A DNA stretch of 64,000 nt from Amaurobius ferox (taxonomy: Eukaryota > Arthropoda > Arachnida > Araneae > Amaurobiidae): the NCBI GenBank assembly GCA_951213105.1, contig OX578147.1, positions 125,395,642 to 125,459,641 of the forward strand, in the 5' to 3' direction. Made by a program: the position numbers and the translations under genes. Shown here piece by piece: positions 8,886 to 23,700 of the stretch. The notes under the pieces were generated by a model. The model saw nothing but the letters and a program-made list of their open reading frames with translations, was not told the DNA's origin and made no database searches. Position 1 is the first letter of the stretch. The number at the start of each line of letters is the position of its first letter.

Positions 8886-11800
8886 CTGGAAAGAAATATA
8901 AATGTAATTTTCATATACAGAATATTTTAGTGATTTTTAGAAAAGTAAACTTAATATGATCTTAAAGCAAATGTAAATAAACTTAATCCTGCTTAAACTA
9001 GCAAATTTATACTACTTCAATGTTAACACATTATAATTTTAATTCTATATTATAAGTAACTCTTAAGTAAAAGGTAAACAAGTAACTCTTAACTATATAA
9101 TAAACAAACTAAAATAATTTAATCTGCTAATGAATATTTAAACTTCTGAAACAATTAATAACTCATAATGAATCTTATGTTTACCTTTAATGTAATTAAG
9201 CAATTTTTTAATTTAACTAAATAGACAAAACTTAGTTTTTTATAGTTTTCTAGTAAATTGCTCAGATCAAATAATAATATTCAATCTTTGAAAAGATAAA
9301 AATAAACTTTAAAACTTATTTCAACAATTGTTTACCTCCTTAACATGACTTTATGATAATTTTAAACACACCTTTTCCCAGCAAATATTACACCAACTGG
9401 AAATCTCTCTCCCTAAAAGTGTGAACATGAAATTGTTTTGTGAGCAATCATCAAGCAATCAAAATTGTAAAGCACTATGTAACTAACAAGAAAATCCATG
9501 AATTTTTTAACCATTATGTTTCAATTTACACTCAAAATTCATCTGAATCTGGAGCGCATCCCAGTCTAACAGCCATAGCAACATCAAAATTCAATTTTTT
9601 CTTTTTATGCTGATTTCGAAAAAGGCACAGCAAATGCATAAAATTAAGTTCAAATTATCCACACAAATTGAGATAAGAGTAGCTAATTTTTACTTTCTCA
9701 TATTATTGTGTTGTTGTTGAGACCCAGACCGTCCGACCTACCAGAAAGGTGTAAGGTAACTGTTTGGACGGCCGGGAAGTGCCACCCAATTTAGACCGGA
9801 ACCCAGTGGGGGAGGCATCCACAGGGACCGTACCCTCCTTCCCCTACCACCAACCTCTCAGTCATATTATTGTGTTGAAGACCCAGACCGTCCGACTCGT
9901 CCAAAGGACTAAGAGCAACTATTTGGACGGCCGGTCATATTATTGTGTTGAAGACCCAGACCGTCCGACTCGTCCAGGGGACTAAGAGCAGCTATTTGGA
10001 CGGCCGGTCATATTATTGTGTGTAATTTTTTCCAAAATTGTCTAATTCCAGATTTTGATGGAATTGAATTAACATTCTTTCTAAAAGTTCTAAATTAATT
10101 CGTTAAATTCCAAATTAGGTTAAAAGTGGGCTCCCTGTAATTGGGTTCTGCTGCAGGTAATAATCTTTTTTGCTACCTGAGTAATCAAATACTATTGAAA
10201 CACAAAGAAAGTTAATAAATTTAGCAAATTAGCCAATTTGTTTAATAAATTATCAAAATATCTATGTCAATCCAAGAACAGAAGTCAATAAAAATTGGTA
10301 ATATTGCAAAAATGAGTGTACTTTATATCTAAACAATGTATTACCTGAGTGTCCAGATCTGTAACTTCCAAGTTAATTTTGTTCAGATGAGTATTGACAA
10401 AGGTCATAAGAGACTGAAAATTGAGAAAAATTGAACTTAATACTCATGCACAGAATTTTTAAAATCACAAAAGAATAAACAAAGTAATGAGCAGTCAATC
10501 TTTAATAACCCATTAACACCATTTGGTAAAAAACTCAACCAATGTAAATATATATTTTTGTTGTATTTCGGCCATGTGGCTGTATCGTTGAGCGAAACAC
10601 ATTTGGAACCTCTGTGGATGCAACTGGATCTACAGAGGTTCTATCCAATTTCATATTTTCAGATTGCATTTTTTCTCTTATTTTTGTCATTTTAATACTT
10701 TGAGCCTCCAGATTTTGATAATCCGTTGATTTTTGAACTTGATTTGTATGTATTGCTCATGAATGTTGATAAGTTCATGTGTATTATTGATATTTTAAAA
10801 TTAAGATCATTTTGCCTTATATGGTAGCATTGTTTTCCATATGTTTGATATTTCCTTTCATATCCTCTTTACTTTACTTTCCTCCGTATTGTTTTTGAAC
10901 CAGGGTATGATACTGATCATGTTTAAATTAGTCATACTATTTTTATTTATTTATTTTTATCTTTTTTATTATATATATATATATCATTTTGTTAACTAAC
11001 AGAAGTAAAAATATGACAGAAAATGTTGAAGTTAAAAAATTAAACTTTTCATTAATGGGTGAATATTCAGCTAAAAATTAAAATCTCCTATTTAAACGAT
11101 ATAAAAAATTATATTAAAATCCTGCAAGCATAAAATTTTAAGTTATTGTATATTTCTGTCTATAAGTCGAGAATTTTTGTAATTTTTTTCACTACTAAAG
11201 TAGGTTTATATATGAATTACGGATAATTTAAAATTAGCACACACACACACACAAATTATAACACAAAATAAATGACAAAAATATTTTACATTTTGGTGGT
11301 TGTACATTTATTTTTCAATTCATCTATCTTGATTCGCTTATGCAATCTTTCATCATCATTTAAATATTTCATAATTCTACAAACAGTTATTTAAATCCCA
11401 TCTCAGAGTTTGGCAAAATGCATAATTATGTATCTCGTACATAATTATGCACCAGGAACACATTGAAATACATAAATACCAGGAACACATTGAAATACAT
11501 GGAACACATTGAAATACATAAATATTTGCAGAACTTCCTTGAAGAAAGTAGGCATATGCCAGTAAGGTGACTACAATTATTTTGATGACATTATAAGCCC
11601 CCTTCTTCAGGCCAAAAGAACAGGTAGAAAAGTAGACGCCCTTAACAACCACTATGAACAAACTTAAGCAATCCTTTTGCAGAGTAATCTATATAATAAA
11701 AGGCAATGTCTGTGTGTCTGTCTTATACACTATACGTTTCGCGACCGCGCGTCGGAGAGCTACGAAATTTGGCAATCGGAGACCTGGGGGGGAGGGAAGG

Positions 11801-14800
11801 GGACACGTGAAAACCGATTTTCAAAATTCTAATTATTTTTTTATTTATTTAATGTTTTATGCGATTTCGACCTTTTTTTGCCCTTTTTGCCCTTTTTTCT
11901 CCACGATCCAGACGTCGTAGAAAAAAACAACTCACACCATCGGAAAGAGCAGACAATTGCGAGTAAAAATATATCAATTTCAAATCTCCATTTCGATTTC
12001 TAATATTTTTTAAAGATTTTAAAACAAAAGTCACTTTTGGCTCAAAAAAACGATTTTTGGTTTTTAAATTCTCGCATAGTAAAAAGTACTCATAATTTCA
12101 ACTAATAATTTACATTTTTAGAAAGCTGAAATATCTGGCATTCTTACAAGTCTAATCTGGTCCAGAAATAATGAAAATTGCCTTCAGGATCGCAATTTTA
12201 AAGACGTCATGATTTTAAATTTCTCGGCGTTCCGTTCGTTTCTCCCCCGCTGAAGCAGGGAAGGTGGTGGGTGGGGACGTCAAGGTGGAGGTGACGTCAC
12301 GGTTCTGAATAGAGCTCCTTTGCTCTATATAAATTATTATATTTATATTTTAAATGATGGGACGATATGGATTTTTAAATGTATATTTTAACTTTTGGAT
12401 ATTTTAAATGGATATTTTAAATGATGGAACAATGAAACAATGGAATGAGGATGATGGAATTAAGCATATGGTCATTTTAAATTGCAAATTAGCGCGCGGG
12501 AAGTTAACGGTAGGCCCGGGTTCGATACCCGCCACTGCCAAAACTGCCGCCGTGTTTACGTGGAATACGATCACGTTAAATATGTGGGTCCGTAAGTTCT
12601 TCCGAGAGGTTGGTGGTAAGGGAAGGAGGATACGGCCCCTGTGGATGCCTCCCCCACTGGGTTCCCGTCTAAATTGGATGAATATATAGAAAGTTATGGA
12701 GATTGTCGCGGAGGGCGCGGCAGCCCAGTGGTTAGCGCGCGGGAATTGCACTCAGTAGGTCCGGGTTCGATTCCCGCCACTGCCAAAACTTATGCCACGT
12801 TCACGCAGAGTACGATCACGTTAAACATGTGGGTTCGTGAGTCCTTCTGAGAGGTTGGTGGTAGGGGAAGGAGGGTACGGCCTAAATTGGGTGAATAAAA
12901 AGAAAGTTATGGAGATTGTCGCGGAGGGCGAAGTAGCCCAGTGGTTAGCGCACGGGAATTGCACGCGGTAGGCCCGGGTTCGATTTCCAAAATTGCCGCC
13001 GTGTTCACGCGGAGTACGATCACGCGGAATAAACATGTGTGTCTGTAAGTCCTTTCGAGAGGTTGGTGGTTGGGGAAGGAGGGTACGGTCCCCGTGGGTG
13101 CCTCTCCCACTGGGTTCCGGTCTAAATTCGGTGAATAAAAAGAAAGTTATGGAAAATGTCGCGGAGGCCAAAGTACACCAGTGGTTAGCGCGCGGGAATT
13201 TCACTGGGTAGGCCCGGGTTCGATTCCCGCCACTGCCAAAACTGCAGCCGCGTTCACGCGGAGTACAATCCCGTTAAACATGTGGGATCGTAAGTCCTTC
13301 CGAAAGGTTGGTGGTAGGGGAAGGAGGGTACGGTCCCTGTGGATGTCTCCCCCACTGAGTTCCGGTCTAAATTGGGTGGCACTTCCTGGCCGTCCAAACA
13401 GTTACCTTACACCTTCTGCGAGTGTGCCACGGTTACAATTTGCCATGGTCAGAATTTTCAAGGGTAGCGAACAGGCTGGTCGCCAAAGGCGGCTAGTAAA
13501 TAATAAAAGGCAATGTCTGTGTGTCTTATACATTATACGTTTCGTGACCGCGCGTCGGAGAGCTACGAAATTTGGCAATCGGAGACCCGGGGGGGAGGGA
13601 AGGGGACACGTGAAAACCGATTTTAAAAATTTTAATTATTTTTTTTGTTATTTAATGTTTTATGCGATTTCGACCGTTTTTTGCCATTTTTGCCCTTTTT
13701 TTCCCACGATCCGGACATCGTAGGAAAAAACAAATCACACCATCGGAAAGAGCTGACAATTGCGAGTAAAAATATATCAATTTCAAATCTGAATTTCGAT
13801 TTCTAATATTTTTTAAAGATTTTAAAACAAAAGTCACTTTTTGCTCAAGAAAAGTATTTTTGGTTTTTAAATTCTCGCATAGTAAAAAGTACTCATAATT
13901 TCGACTAATAATTTACATTTTTAGAAAGGTCAAACATCTGGCATTCTTACAAGACCAATCTGGTCAGGAAATATTCCGTATTGCCCACAGGATCGGGATT
14001 TTAAAAGTTTCCGAATTTCAATTTCTGGGCATTCCGCTCGGCGTGCCGCTTCTTAACGGCGTTTCTCCCCCGCAGAAGGAGGGAAGGTGGTGGGTGGGGA
14101 CGTCAAGGTGGAGGTGACGTCACGGTTCTGAATAGAGCTCCTTTACTCCATATAAATTATTATATTTATATTTTAAATGATGGAACGATATGGATTTTTT
14201 AAATGTATATTTTAACTTTTGGATATTTTAAATGATGGAACAATGAAACAATGGAATGAGGATGATGGAATTAAACATATGGTCATTTTAAATTGCAAAT
14301 TAGCGCGCGGGAAGTTAGCGGTAGGCCCGGGTTCGATTCCCGCCACTGCCGAAACTGCCGCCGTGTTTATGTGGAATACGATCACGTTAAATATGTGGGT
14401 CCGTAAGTCCTTCCGAGCGGTTGGTGGTAGGGGAAGGAGGATACGGCCCCTGTGGATGCCTCCCCCACTGGGTTCCCGTCCAAATTGGGTGAATATATAG
14501 AAAGTTATGGAGATTGTCGCGGAGGGCGCGGCAGCCCAGTGGTTAGCGCGCGGGAATTGCACTCAGTAGGCCCGGGTTCGATTCCCACCACTGCCAAAAC
14601 TTACGCCACGTTCACGCAAAGTACGATCACGTTAAACATGTGGGTTCGTGAGTCCTTCCGAGAGGTTGATGGTAGGGGAAGGAGGGTACTGTCTAAATTG
14701 GGTGAATAAAAATAAAGTTATGGAGATTGTCGCGGAGGGCGAAGTAGCCCAGTGGTTAGCGCGCAGGAATTGCACGCGGTAGGTCCGGGTTCGATTTCCG

Positions 14801-17686
14801 CCACTGACACGGAGTACGATCACGTTAAACATATGGGTCCGTATGTTTTTCCGAGAGGTTGGTGGTAGGGGAAGGAGGGTACGTTCCCTGTGGATGCCGC
14901 CCCCACTGGGTTCCGGTCTAAATTGGGTGGCACATCCTGGCCGTCCAACCAGTTACCTTACACCTTTCTGGTAGGTCGCGCCAACGAGTTTGCCACGGTT
15001 GGAATTTGCCACGATCAGCATTTTCAAGGGTTGCGAACAGGCTGGTCGCCAAAGGCGGCTAGTGTATAATGATAAAAGACAGTCTTTTACTCCATATGTA
15101 TTTTACGTTAAATGATTGCTTGGTGAAAAGGTTCAGAATTTGAAATTGGATAGCCTCACAATCCAGGAAATACACTAGGTTCTTTTTCAATTTCAATTAG
15201 AATTTAAATTTAAATTGATTTTTTAATTTTTCCTTTGATCTTTGAATTCTTGATACTGCATTTTCTGTTCAGCAAGTGAGAAAAATATCTTTCCTGAGAT
15301 TATTTAACAGTCATGTGCTTACTGGCTACTATTCAAAGTTTTAAAAGGACGCCATAACATCAGGAAAATTGGACAAACTTTATTTTAAATTTAAACATTT
15401 TAAAAGCGAAAAACGTTTCGGACTGTGATACATGGGAAATTATGAAAAATAAATCCAATTAATTGCTGAATGAAAGAGGTGGTACTTAAAATTTATTGGG
15501 AAAGTTGAGAAGTACCAGGTGGTATTGGATACCATTGGATTATTTAAAGTAATGAATAAAAATATTTTTTTAATTTCCAGATAGCACAGAATAACTTGCT
15601 AGTGCATAACATTTTCTGTTTATTATTATTTTCTCATACTTTATATATAAGAAAAGAAAAAATATGTAGATAATTACTGTTGTTTTTGTACATTTATATT
15701 CTGCACCAACGCAATTACAATATTTGAGTTTAAATGATTATCAAACTTTGATTATTTCTACAATGAAGCCTAATTTTAATGGATACAGAATGCAAACAAG
15801 TGACTGTAAGATGAGTTGTATAAGAATTCCTGAATCTTTATCATGCTAACTATTTGGACGACCGGGTAATCTTTATCATGCAAAATTATTTAACTCTGGA
15901 GTTTGGTATAAAAGTATATGAATGAAATATTCATTGTTTTTACATAGAGAGCCAGGTGATTTATATTTCGAGGACGTCATTTGAATAAAGTTCATTTTTT
16001 TTCAATGAAGTTTTAAGTTTTCAAATAAAATAAATTATTGTAGTTCTGTAATAATTAAAAAAATATCACAGCTGAATGTATCATATTTTGCATTTCAGTT
16101 GGAAAGTGTTTCATAATCAATGCTTTATGCATGATTGATCTTTCTTGTTTTTAAATTTCCGGATAGCACAGAACAATCTGCTACTGCATAGCATTTTCCG
16201 TTTATTATTATTTTATCATACTTTATATATACAAAAGAAAAAAAATATGTAAATAATTACAATTGTAGCATTCTTTTTAAATCTTGTTTTGGATGCCCCA
16301 AATAAATGTTAGCCCCAGGCCCTTGCTTTTGCTAAGATGTTTCTATGGAAAAGGAAGCTGTTTTTTGACTCCCTAACCAGTTTGAACCTTTATTTTATTT
16401 TATGGTGTATTTTAATAAAGCATTTTTAACATTATTTATTTATTTTTTTTTTACTGACAATTTAAAACCATAACTAAATTTAGCGCTTTTGCTATTCATT
16501 TATTACTAAAACTGAGGATTTAAATATTGATACTGAAAGTAAATACCCAAGAAAATGATAAATATATTACATAAAAATTATATAAATGTTTGATTTTTGC
16601 ATAATAAATACTAAGCACAATTACCTTTTTAACTACTTGCAACTTATCAGGCGCATGATCAAATAAAGTGTCGAAAGCATCTCTCTCTGCAGAAAAAGTA
16701 CAATATTTAAAATACATGATAAAAGAAAAGAATATTATTTGTATGATTACAGACAAAACATGATATATTAGAATAGTATAGTGAAAAGTACAGCTATAAG
16801 TTAACTGATAACTTACCAAAGCGCATTCCAAGATCACTGAAAAAGAAAATTCATACATATTACTATACGTATTAATATGTTTATTATAAATTTGTAAATG
16901 AATAATATAAATCTGATATGATCAACAATCACATGACATCTACAGATTAACACCTTACTTTTATAAGGTTATTTACATTCGATGGAATTATTTCAAATCT
17001 GTTTTTAGGGTTCATACTCATTTCTCTATATAAAAAATCAATGATCAAGGACCTTAAAAGGAGGTCTTATGAAAATTTAGGCCACCTGAAACATAGTGAT
17101 ATACTAAATTCAACAAATGTTATAAAATACTTAACTTTATAGTCATGATCAATAAATATTCATATTTTATTTTTACATCCTTAAGATACTTTATAAAAAA
17201 ACAATAGGACCAAAAATTTTCTGCTTTTGTTAGGATAAAAATTCTTACAATTCTGAAGCTGCTATTATTCTAACCACTGCTAGCATTTATTTCAATTGAA
17301 ACAGATATAAATATTAGATATTTAATTAAATTCATATGGTTGAATATCTGATAATTATCAATTTTGTGTCAATTTAACTTTAAAAAATATAACAATAAAT
17401 AAGATAGATATATTTTTTTTCTTTTTTTTTTATAGTACTTGCTTAGAATATAATTTGTCCTATTTATTTTTCAAAAAATAAATAAATAAATAAATAAATA
17501 AATAAATACTTTTAATTTAAAAAATACTTTCAATATATTAAGTGTATTTATTGACTTTACAAAAATGCAAATTTGTCATTTCTGTCACTGACCCCCAGTG
17601 ATAAGTTGAGTTTTCATTTCCTAATAACACCAATAAAAACTGAAATAATAGAAATTAATGAGTGAAGCTTAAGAAATTAGAACTTT

Positions 17687-17736
<50 letters not shown>

Positions 17737-20700
17737 AAGCAATATCACTTTACAAAATTACTGATATCCATTTTTCCATGCAAATCGGTGACATTACAAT
17801 GTTGTCTGAAAAATCGTCCTTTTAATCCATTAGATAGTGACAGCATACGTCAAGTGAGTTGAAGAAAACTACTTAAGAATTTTGTTCCAAATTTGTTTGA
17901 AGTTTTGGAACTTGGCTATTAGCATGTAAGTGAGAAACACAATTTTATTACTCCTTTTTGATGAGTATATCTATTATCTGTTATTTCTGACATGCCTGTA
18001 ATTATTATTAATATGAATGGAAATTCAAAATTACAGTGTCTCCTACTAGTGCATACAACAAGTTATGCATAGTGCATATTTTGTTTCCCAATGTTACTTT
18101 CAATTTCCATGTGAAACAAAAACAAACCCATATATCATTCTCATCACAGTCATTTCTGACACAGAAACAATGAATATGCATACAAATAACATTAATCATG
18201 TTAAACAGCTCTGTCATCCATTAGAAATCTTAAAAGACATTTTCAAGAACTTATTCCAAGCAAAAGCTTCTAGAAACTAAAGTTAAAAAAAAATGGGTTT
18301 TTTTTTTGGTTTTTTTGGAACCTGAAAATTGACAATTATCAGATGTTCAGCCATATATACTTAATTAACTATATGAGTATAGATGCACTGTGGACCATGG
18401 TTTCAAAGTTCATGATGTTTGTTAGCATAAAATAAGTGATGAGATAAGCAGAGAGCACGAAACTCCTTAAAGTAAAGATTTTGAACTTTTTTAATAGAAG
18501 TTTTATAATATTTACCTCGAACCAGCAATGATGTAAAAACATTATTTTAGTCCTGCCAACTGTCGACAAAATTTAAAGTGCTCAGAATTACAGTGAAGCA
18601 ACTTCTGCCATATAACAGAACAGTGCATACAAGAAAGATCATCTCATCACCTGCCCCTGTTTATATGGTGCAGGCAATGAGATAAAATAGCATCGTTTAT
18701 AATCAAGATTATTTTGCATGTCCCATGCTAATGAGTAGCAATGATTACAAAACTATGGTCCACAGTGAAAAAATGAACATTTAAATCTTTTTCTGCTTGC
18801 ATAGAAGAAATATGCATAGGGCTCTGAATATTTCTAAATGCTTAAATCATTGTTTTAATAACATTGTTTTAAAAAAATAGCCCATCATTTCATTTAAAAT
18901 GTTTAAAAAATTGTTTTCATGTAGAAAACATAAAACTATGAGATTTTTAATTAATTCAAACTGCAAACATTTTTTACAATCAAATAAGCCAGATATTATT
19001 ATATGGGAGATCATACAGGAATGCAAATTTCTGTGATATTTCCGAATAGTCTTAAACAAATTACTTTCTAAAATATCCAAAAATTTATACTAAAACAGAA
19101 TTTTGGATAAAGTACAGCTGAGACAGTACAGTAATTCCCAAGTATAGGATTTCTAAATTTTAAATATATTAGAAAATTTTATTTAATGCCTTGAAAAAAA
19201 TGTTTCTCCACAGTAAAAATTCTCCACAGCACATGACTTTCTCCACAGTAAAAATTTGAAATTTTGATATAAAAAAGCAAAAAGTATGAATTTTAATCCC
19301 ACTTTATAATTAATGTATTTTTCCCACAGTTGCAGTGTTAAAAAATGTATAATACAATAATGCCACAGCCATACAGTGCTTTTGGAGTAGTGAAAACTAG
19401 CCCATTTTCTAGCAGTTTGTAACATTAGAATTTTGAGCAGAAAAATTTTAAATCTTTAGCAATTTGGAAAAAAAAAAAATTAAGTTTGGAGCAAGAAAAT
19501 TTGCATATTGTATGCTACTTTATAGAAATAAAACCTTTTTATAGAAATTATTTTAAATATTCTATTTTATCACAACCCAATTAAAAATTCTTTGTAGCCA
19601 GTTAGTGGATTGTAGACCACACATTGAAAAACATTGGAGATAACAAGGACATTGTTCTAAAAGATTTTGTCGAAAAACTGTTACATCGAACTTTTATATT
19701 CTGCCCTGCCGATGGCGCTAATAATGTTTTGACATGGGTAAGCTGGCAGAATTGCCACTTACAGCAGACATACTGTGTGAAAAACATTTCGATTACATCA
19801 CTCCTAACACATGTTGCTGAGACTTTGAGAAATGAAGCAGAGAAGGAAAAGAACCACTGATCAATGAACAATAAATATGGACCTAAGATCACTCTAAAGA
19901 CGATTATTAATGATTTATAAATATGAACATAATTTTGTGTGGTGAAATGATATAATCTAAAAAATAAAAACTGACTCGGTTAATTATGTGAGATATTTTT
20001 ATTTTAATTAAATATAAGTATTTTCAGAATTTAATGAGACAATAAGATACAAAGAAAAGTGCTCAAGTACTTATAACCAATTGTTATCAACCTGCTGATT
20101 CCCTGGGAATCTGAGGTAGGATCTTTTATATTTTCAATTTTAAGTATCGAAGAGAATATTAGGAGAATATTAGAATCTTAAAGAAATTTGTAATGAGTTC
20201 TTTTCCACAACTTATTTCAATAGAAATAGACTTTCTACAAGTATTCACAAATATATCCCTGAGTTACATATTATATGACACATGACATCATGGACCCTTT
20301 TTCTCATAATGTACAAGGCAAGAAGGTACTGTCCGCATTGTTATATTTCTAAATATAACAATGCCAAGTGCTGACTACTTGCTAAACTGAAATTTCTTCT
20401 TTTGCTACAGCAATTGATGTAACTATAAGATGTACAAGATAGAACCAAGGTGCAGAACTGAATATTAAAAATTAAATATTAGAAAAAAAATTAAACTCAT
20501 AATATTAAACTCAATTGACTATGTTCCATATGATTCAATACTAAATGTGCATTATATCTTTCCATGTGAATCACAGTGTGTAATGTAAGAGAGTGAGGAA
20601 ATACTCTTCTATAACAAATAGTTTAGCAAAATATACAGATTAATCAACATTTGTGCATTTTACCTAAACAATTTTCTTTAAAATGCATTTTGACACATTT

Positions 20701-23700
20701 AAGTTACATTTTTTAAACATAATAATACATCTAAATATATATCAAACAGTGAGAATAAAATATAGATAGGAATAAATACTTACTCATAAGTTGATGTTAA
20801 TTCTTCTGCTACTGTCCTTGTATGTAGCATTCCTTCTCTTTTCTATAACACATGAAAACATTGAAAATAATAATTTAACAAATATATAAGCAATGTCTAA
20901 AGATATTACTATATTATAAACATTAAAATTGTGGTGTACTTTACATACAGTAGAAATGTGTGTAAAACATAATTTAGAATTTAAAACTACTACTGCTATT
21001 GATCAACAATCGGTACTCCATGGGAAATGATGAAAGCCCCTATAGCTACTTTGGATTGATATATATATTTTTTTATATTAGCACAGTAAAAATACTTATT
21101 GCAATTAAACATTTAACTAAATATATACCAAAACCATTTTCAAAATATCTATTTAAGAAAAATTCTAAAAAATTAGATCCCAAAGCCAAGTTATCACAAC
21201 TGATAGATGAGTAACAAAATACGTGATTAAAGGAATTTGGAGCAGCTCTGGCATCACTGCATATTGGCTAGGTCCAGCCAGTAAAGCCTCTATTTCTAAC
21301 TTGTTAGTATCACAAGTCGGAACTTGAATTGAAATACAGAGTGACCAAAAAGTCATGCATGTCCAATTTTAAATTCATATAATACACCAAGAAATTAAAA
21401 TTGAGTTTTTGAAGTGAATAACATCTATAATTGGGGTATCTGTAGCGAAATCAGAAAGTTAAGAAAACATAAACACTTTGGACACTTATATCACCGATCT
21501 TAAAAAAATGTAAACAAATTTTTCTTGGTTTGACAAAAATAATTTCAATATTTTGAACTTTGTATCCGTCTCAACAAGTTTTTTTCATTTTGCTTACTTT
21601 CACTCAAAATATCTTTAAAACTATAAAAGATATATATGTATGTGACAAAAATATGTATTAGAAAACCCAGTTTCTGGATCTATAATTATCTTTATAAAGC
21701 TCTTGTAATTTTTGAGGAATATTCTTGTCAAATTTAAGAATATTAAAAATTTATCATTCTTCAAGGTTGTAATGCTTATATTTCAAAAACTAAAAGTCAT
21801 AGCTATGAACGAAAAGCAAGAATTTGCAGCTGTTTTAAAGCTCTATAAATGTATTTTAGATCGAAGTCTTAGTTTTCGAAATGTAGTGGTTATAATTTCG
21901 ATATTTTAGTATTTTAACCTGTTATTCAATGGGTGGGAAGGCTATAATATTTAAAATATTATAAGTGTTGCAGCTCAATGTGCTTACTTACTCTTTGATG
22001 AAATATCGGTGCATAGCACAAGATATTTCGTTTATTTTGTTTTTAAAAAATTAGGAGGTTAAATGAACTTAAGGATTCTAAAGATGTTTAATGAATATTA
22101 TAATGAGGTTTGAACAGAATAGATTGAAATATATGTATTCAAGTACATATGTATGTACTGCCAGGCAAGTTTATAGATTAACTTAAATCTAAAATCTTGT
22201 TAGATATATTGTATAAGTTTAATTTATATACCATCCACCAATTTATATAATTTAATTTATATACCATCCAGCAAGTTAACAAAATAATTTCATACTTTGA
22301 ATTGAAGTCTATGGCCAGAGTATCCAGATGAAATCAGGGCAAAAACCAAAAGTGCTAGCTAGCTATAAACAGTTAATGAGTAATTTGTAGCACTTTGGAA
22401 GCTCATGCCTGTGAAAATTCATGATCTTGCCATTGTTACTTTGTTCAGGATGCGAACCTGCAACTCAAATATTGTTTCTTTGAAATTAACATTATATATC
22501 TTGCAAAGTAAGATCTAAATTGAAAAACAATTCATTTAATCATATTCCCCTAATATTTCTCTACAAATGTACAAAATTTCATATTTTTGCATGCTACAGT
22601 TTTTGCGATATGAGCGAGAAAAATTAAATCCGTCAAACAGCAGCAGTTGCATCAGCTAGTATTTTGTAATATGGATAGATTGAAATACTATAAAAAACAC
22701 TTGGACAGACATCTGAGCAGACAAAGATTAAATAATATGGCAAAGACATTTAACAACAAATTTAACTAAAAACATACCTGAACAACTACAACATTGACAA
22801 CAACATTTTCTGGAAGTCGAATAGGTGCACGAAAATGCCTAGCTAATGACACTAGCAAATGGAGAATGGCTACTATATTTTTTGAATGAATACCTATACA
22901 AATAAAAAGAAAAGGTTGAAAACAAATACATAGGAAATATATAAACAACAAAAAGTTGATAAATATAAACTATTACATGGAAATCAATGAGAACTACAAA
23001 TGAAAACAATTGCAAAATTAGTTCTAAAACACTAAAACATATTTACTATTACATGAAGCTGTGTCACTATTTTAGGGTGCCATAGGAACTACTATAGTCA
23101 AACCCATTTATAATAAAATCATAAATAACAAAATTAAAGTTTATAATAAATAAAAAAAAATTATACAGTTTAAATTACAGTTTATAATAAAGAACATTTT
23201 TTTCTTTTTAAATTGAATTGGTGTTTATCCTTCAAGCCACAAAAACTACTAGTCCGACCCAGTTTTGATAAAATTATTAATAACAAAATTACAGTTCATA
23301 CAAAAATAAAAATATATATGCAGTTTGAATTACAATATAAAATAAAGATTACAGTCTATAACAAAATTAATTTTATTCTTCATAAATTAAATTCTAAAAA
23401 TTAAATTAAATTGACTTTATAACACATTTAGCAGTTTTTACTAAAAATATAACCATCTTTTGTGTTACTTTATTAAATCAGAATGAGATATACAGTGAAA
23501 ACTGTCAGAACGTTATTCCAGTGACTGGAAAAAAATATCGTTATAGAAAGATAGATATACATATTACATATATACATTAGTAGCCAGGTCATTGGGAAAT
23601 ATTGTTACAGACAGGTTTATCATTATAGGCAATATTGTTACAGTCAGGTTTCACTGTACTTCCATATTAAAACAGTCAAATGAAGTCAATAGTTCAACAA

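Larger units (their letters stand above)
10022..11687. other. Parvin intron 8/9 sequence around exon 9
   Basis: Apart from exon 9, only AT-rich sequence, a small stem-loop (ACCTCTGT/ACAGAGGT, about 10608-10640) and short microsatellites were seen. Confidence 0.4.

Noticed and set aside
12719..12790. A- and B-box-bearing segments as functional tRNA genes
   Set aside because: They lack a foldable acceptor and anticodon arm, sit in arrays and carry a long non-tRNA body. They are SINE heads.
12404..13723. Open frames of 60-180 codons on both strands across the SINE arrays
   Set aside because: They follow the repeat units, recur in each copy at the same offset and translate A/B-box and body sequence. 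They are by-products of GC-richer repeats, not genes.
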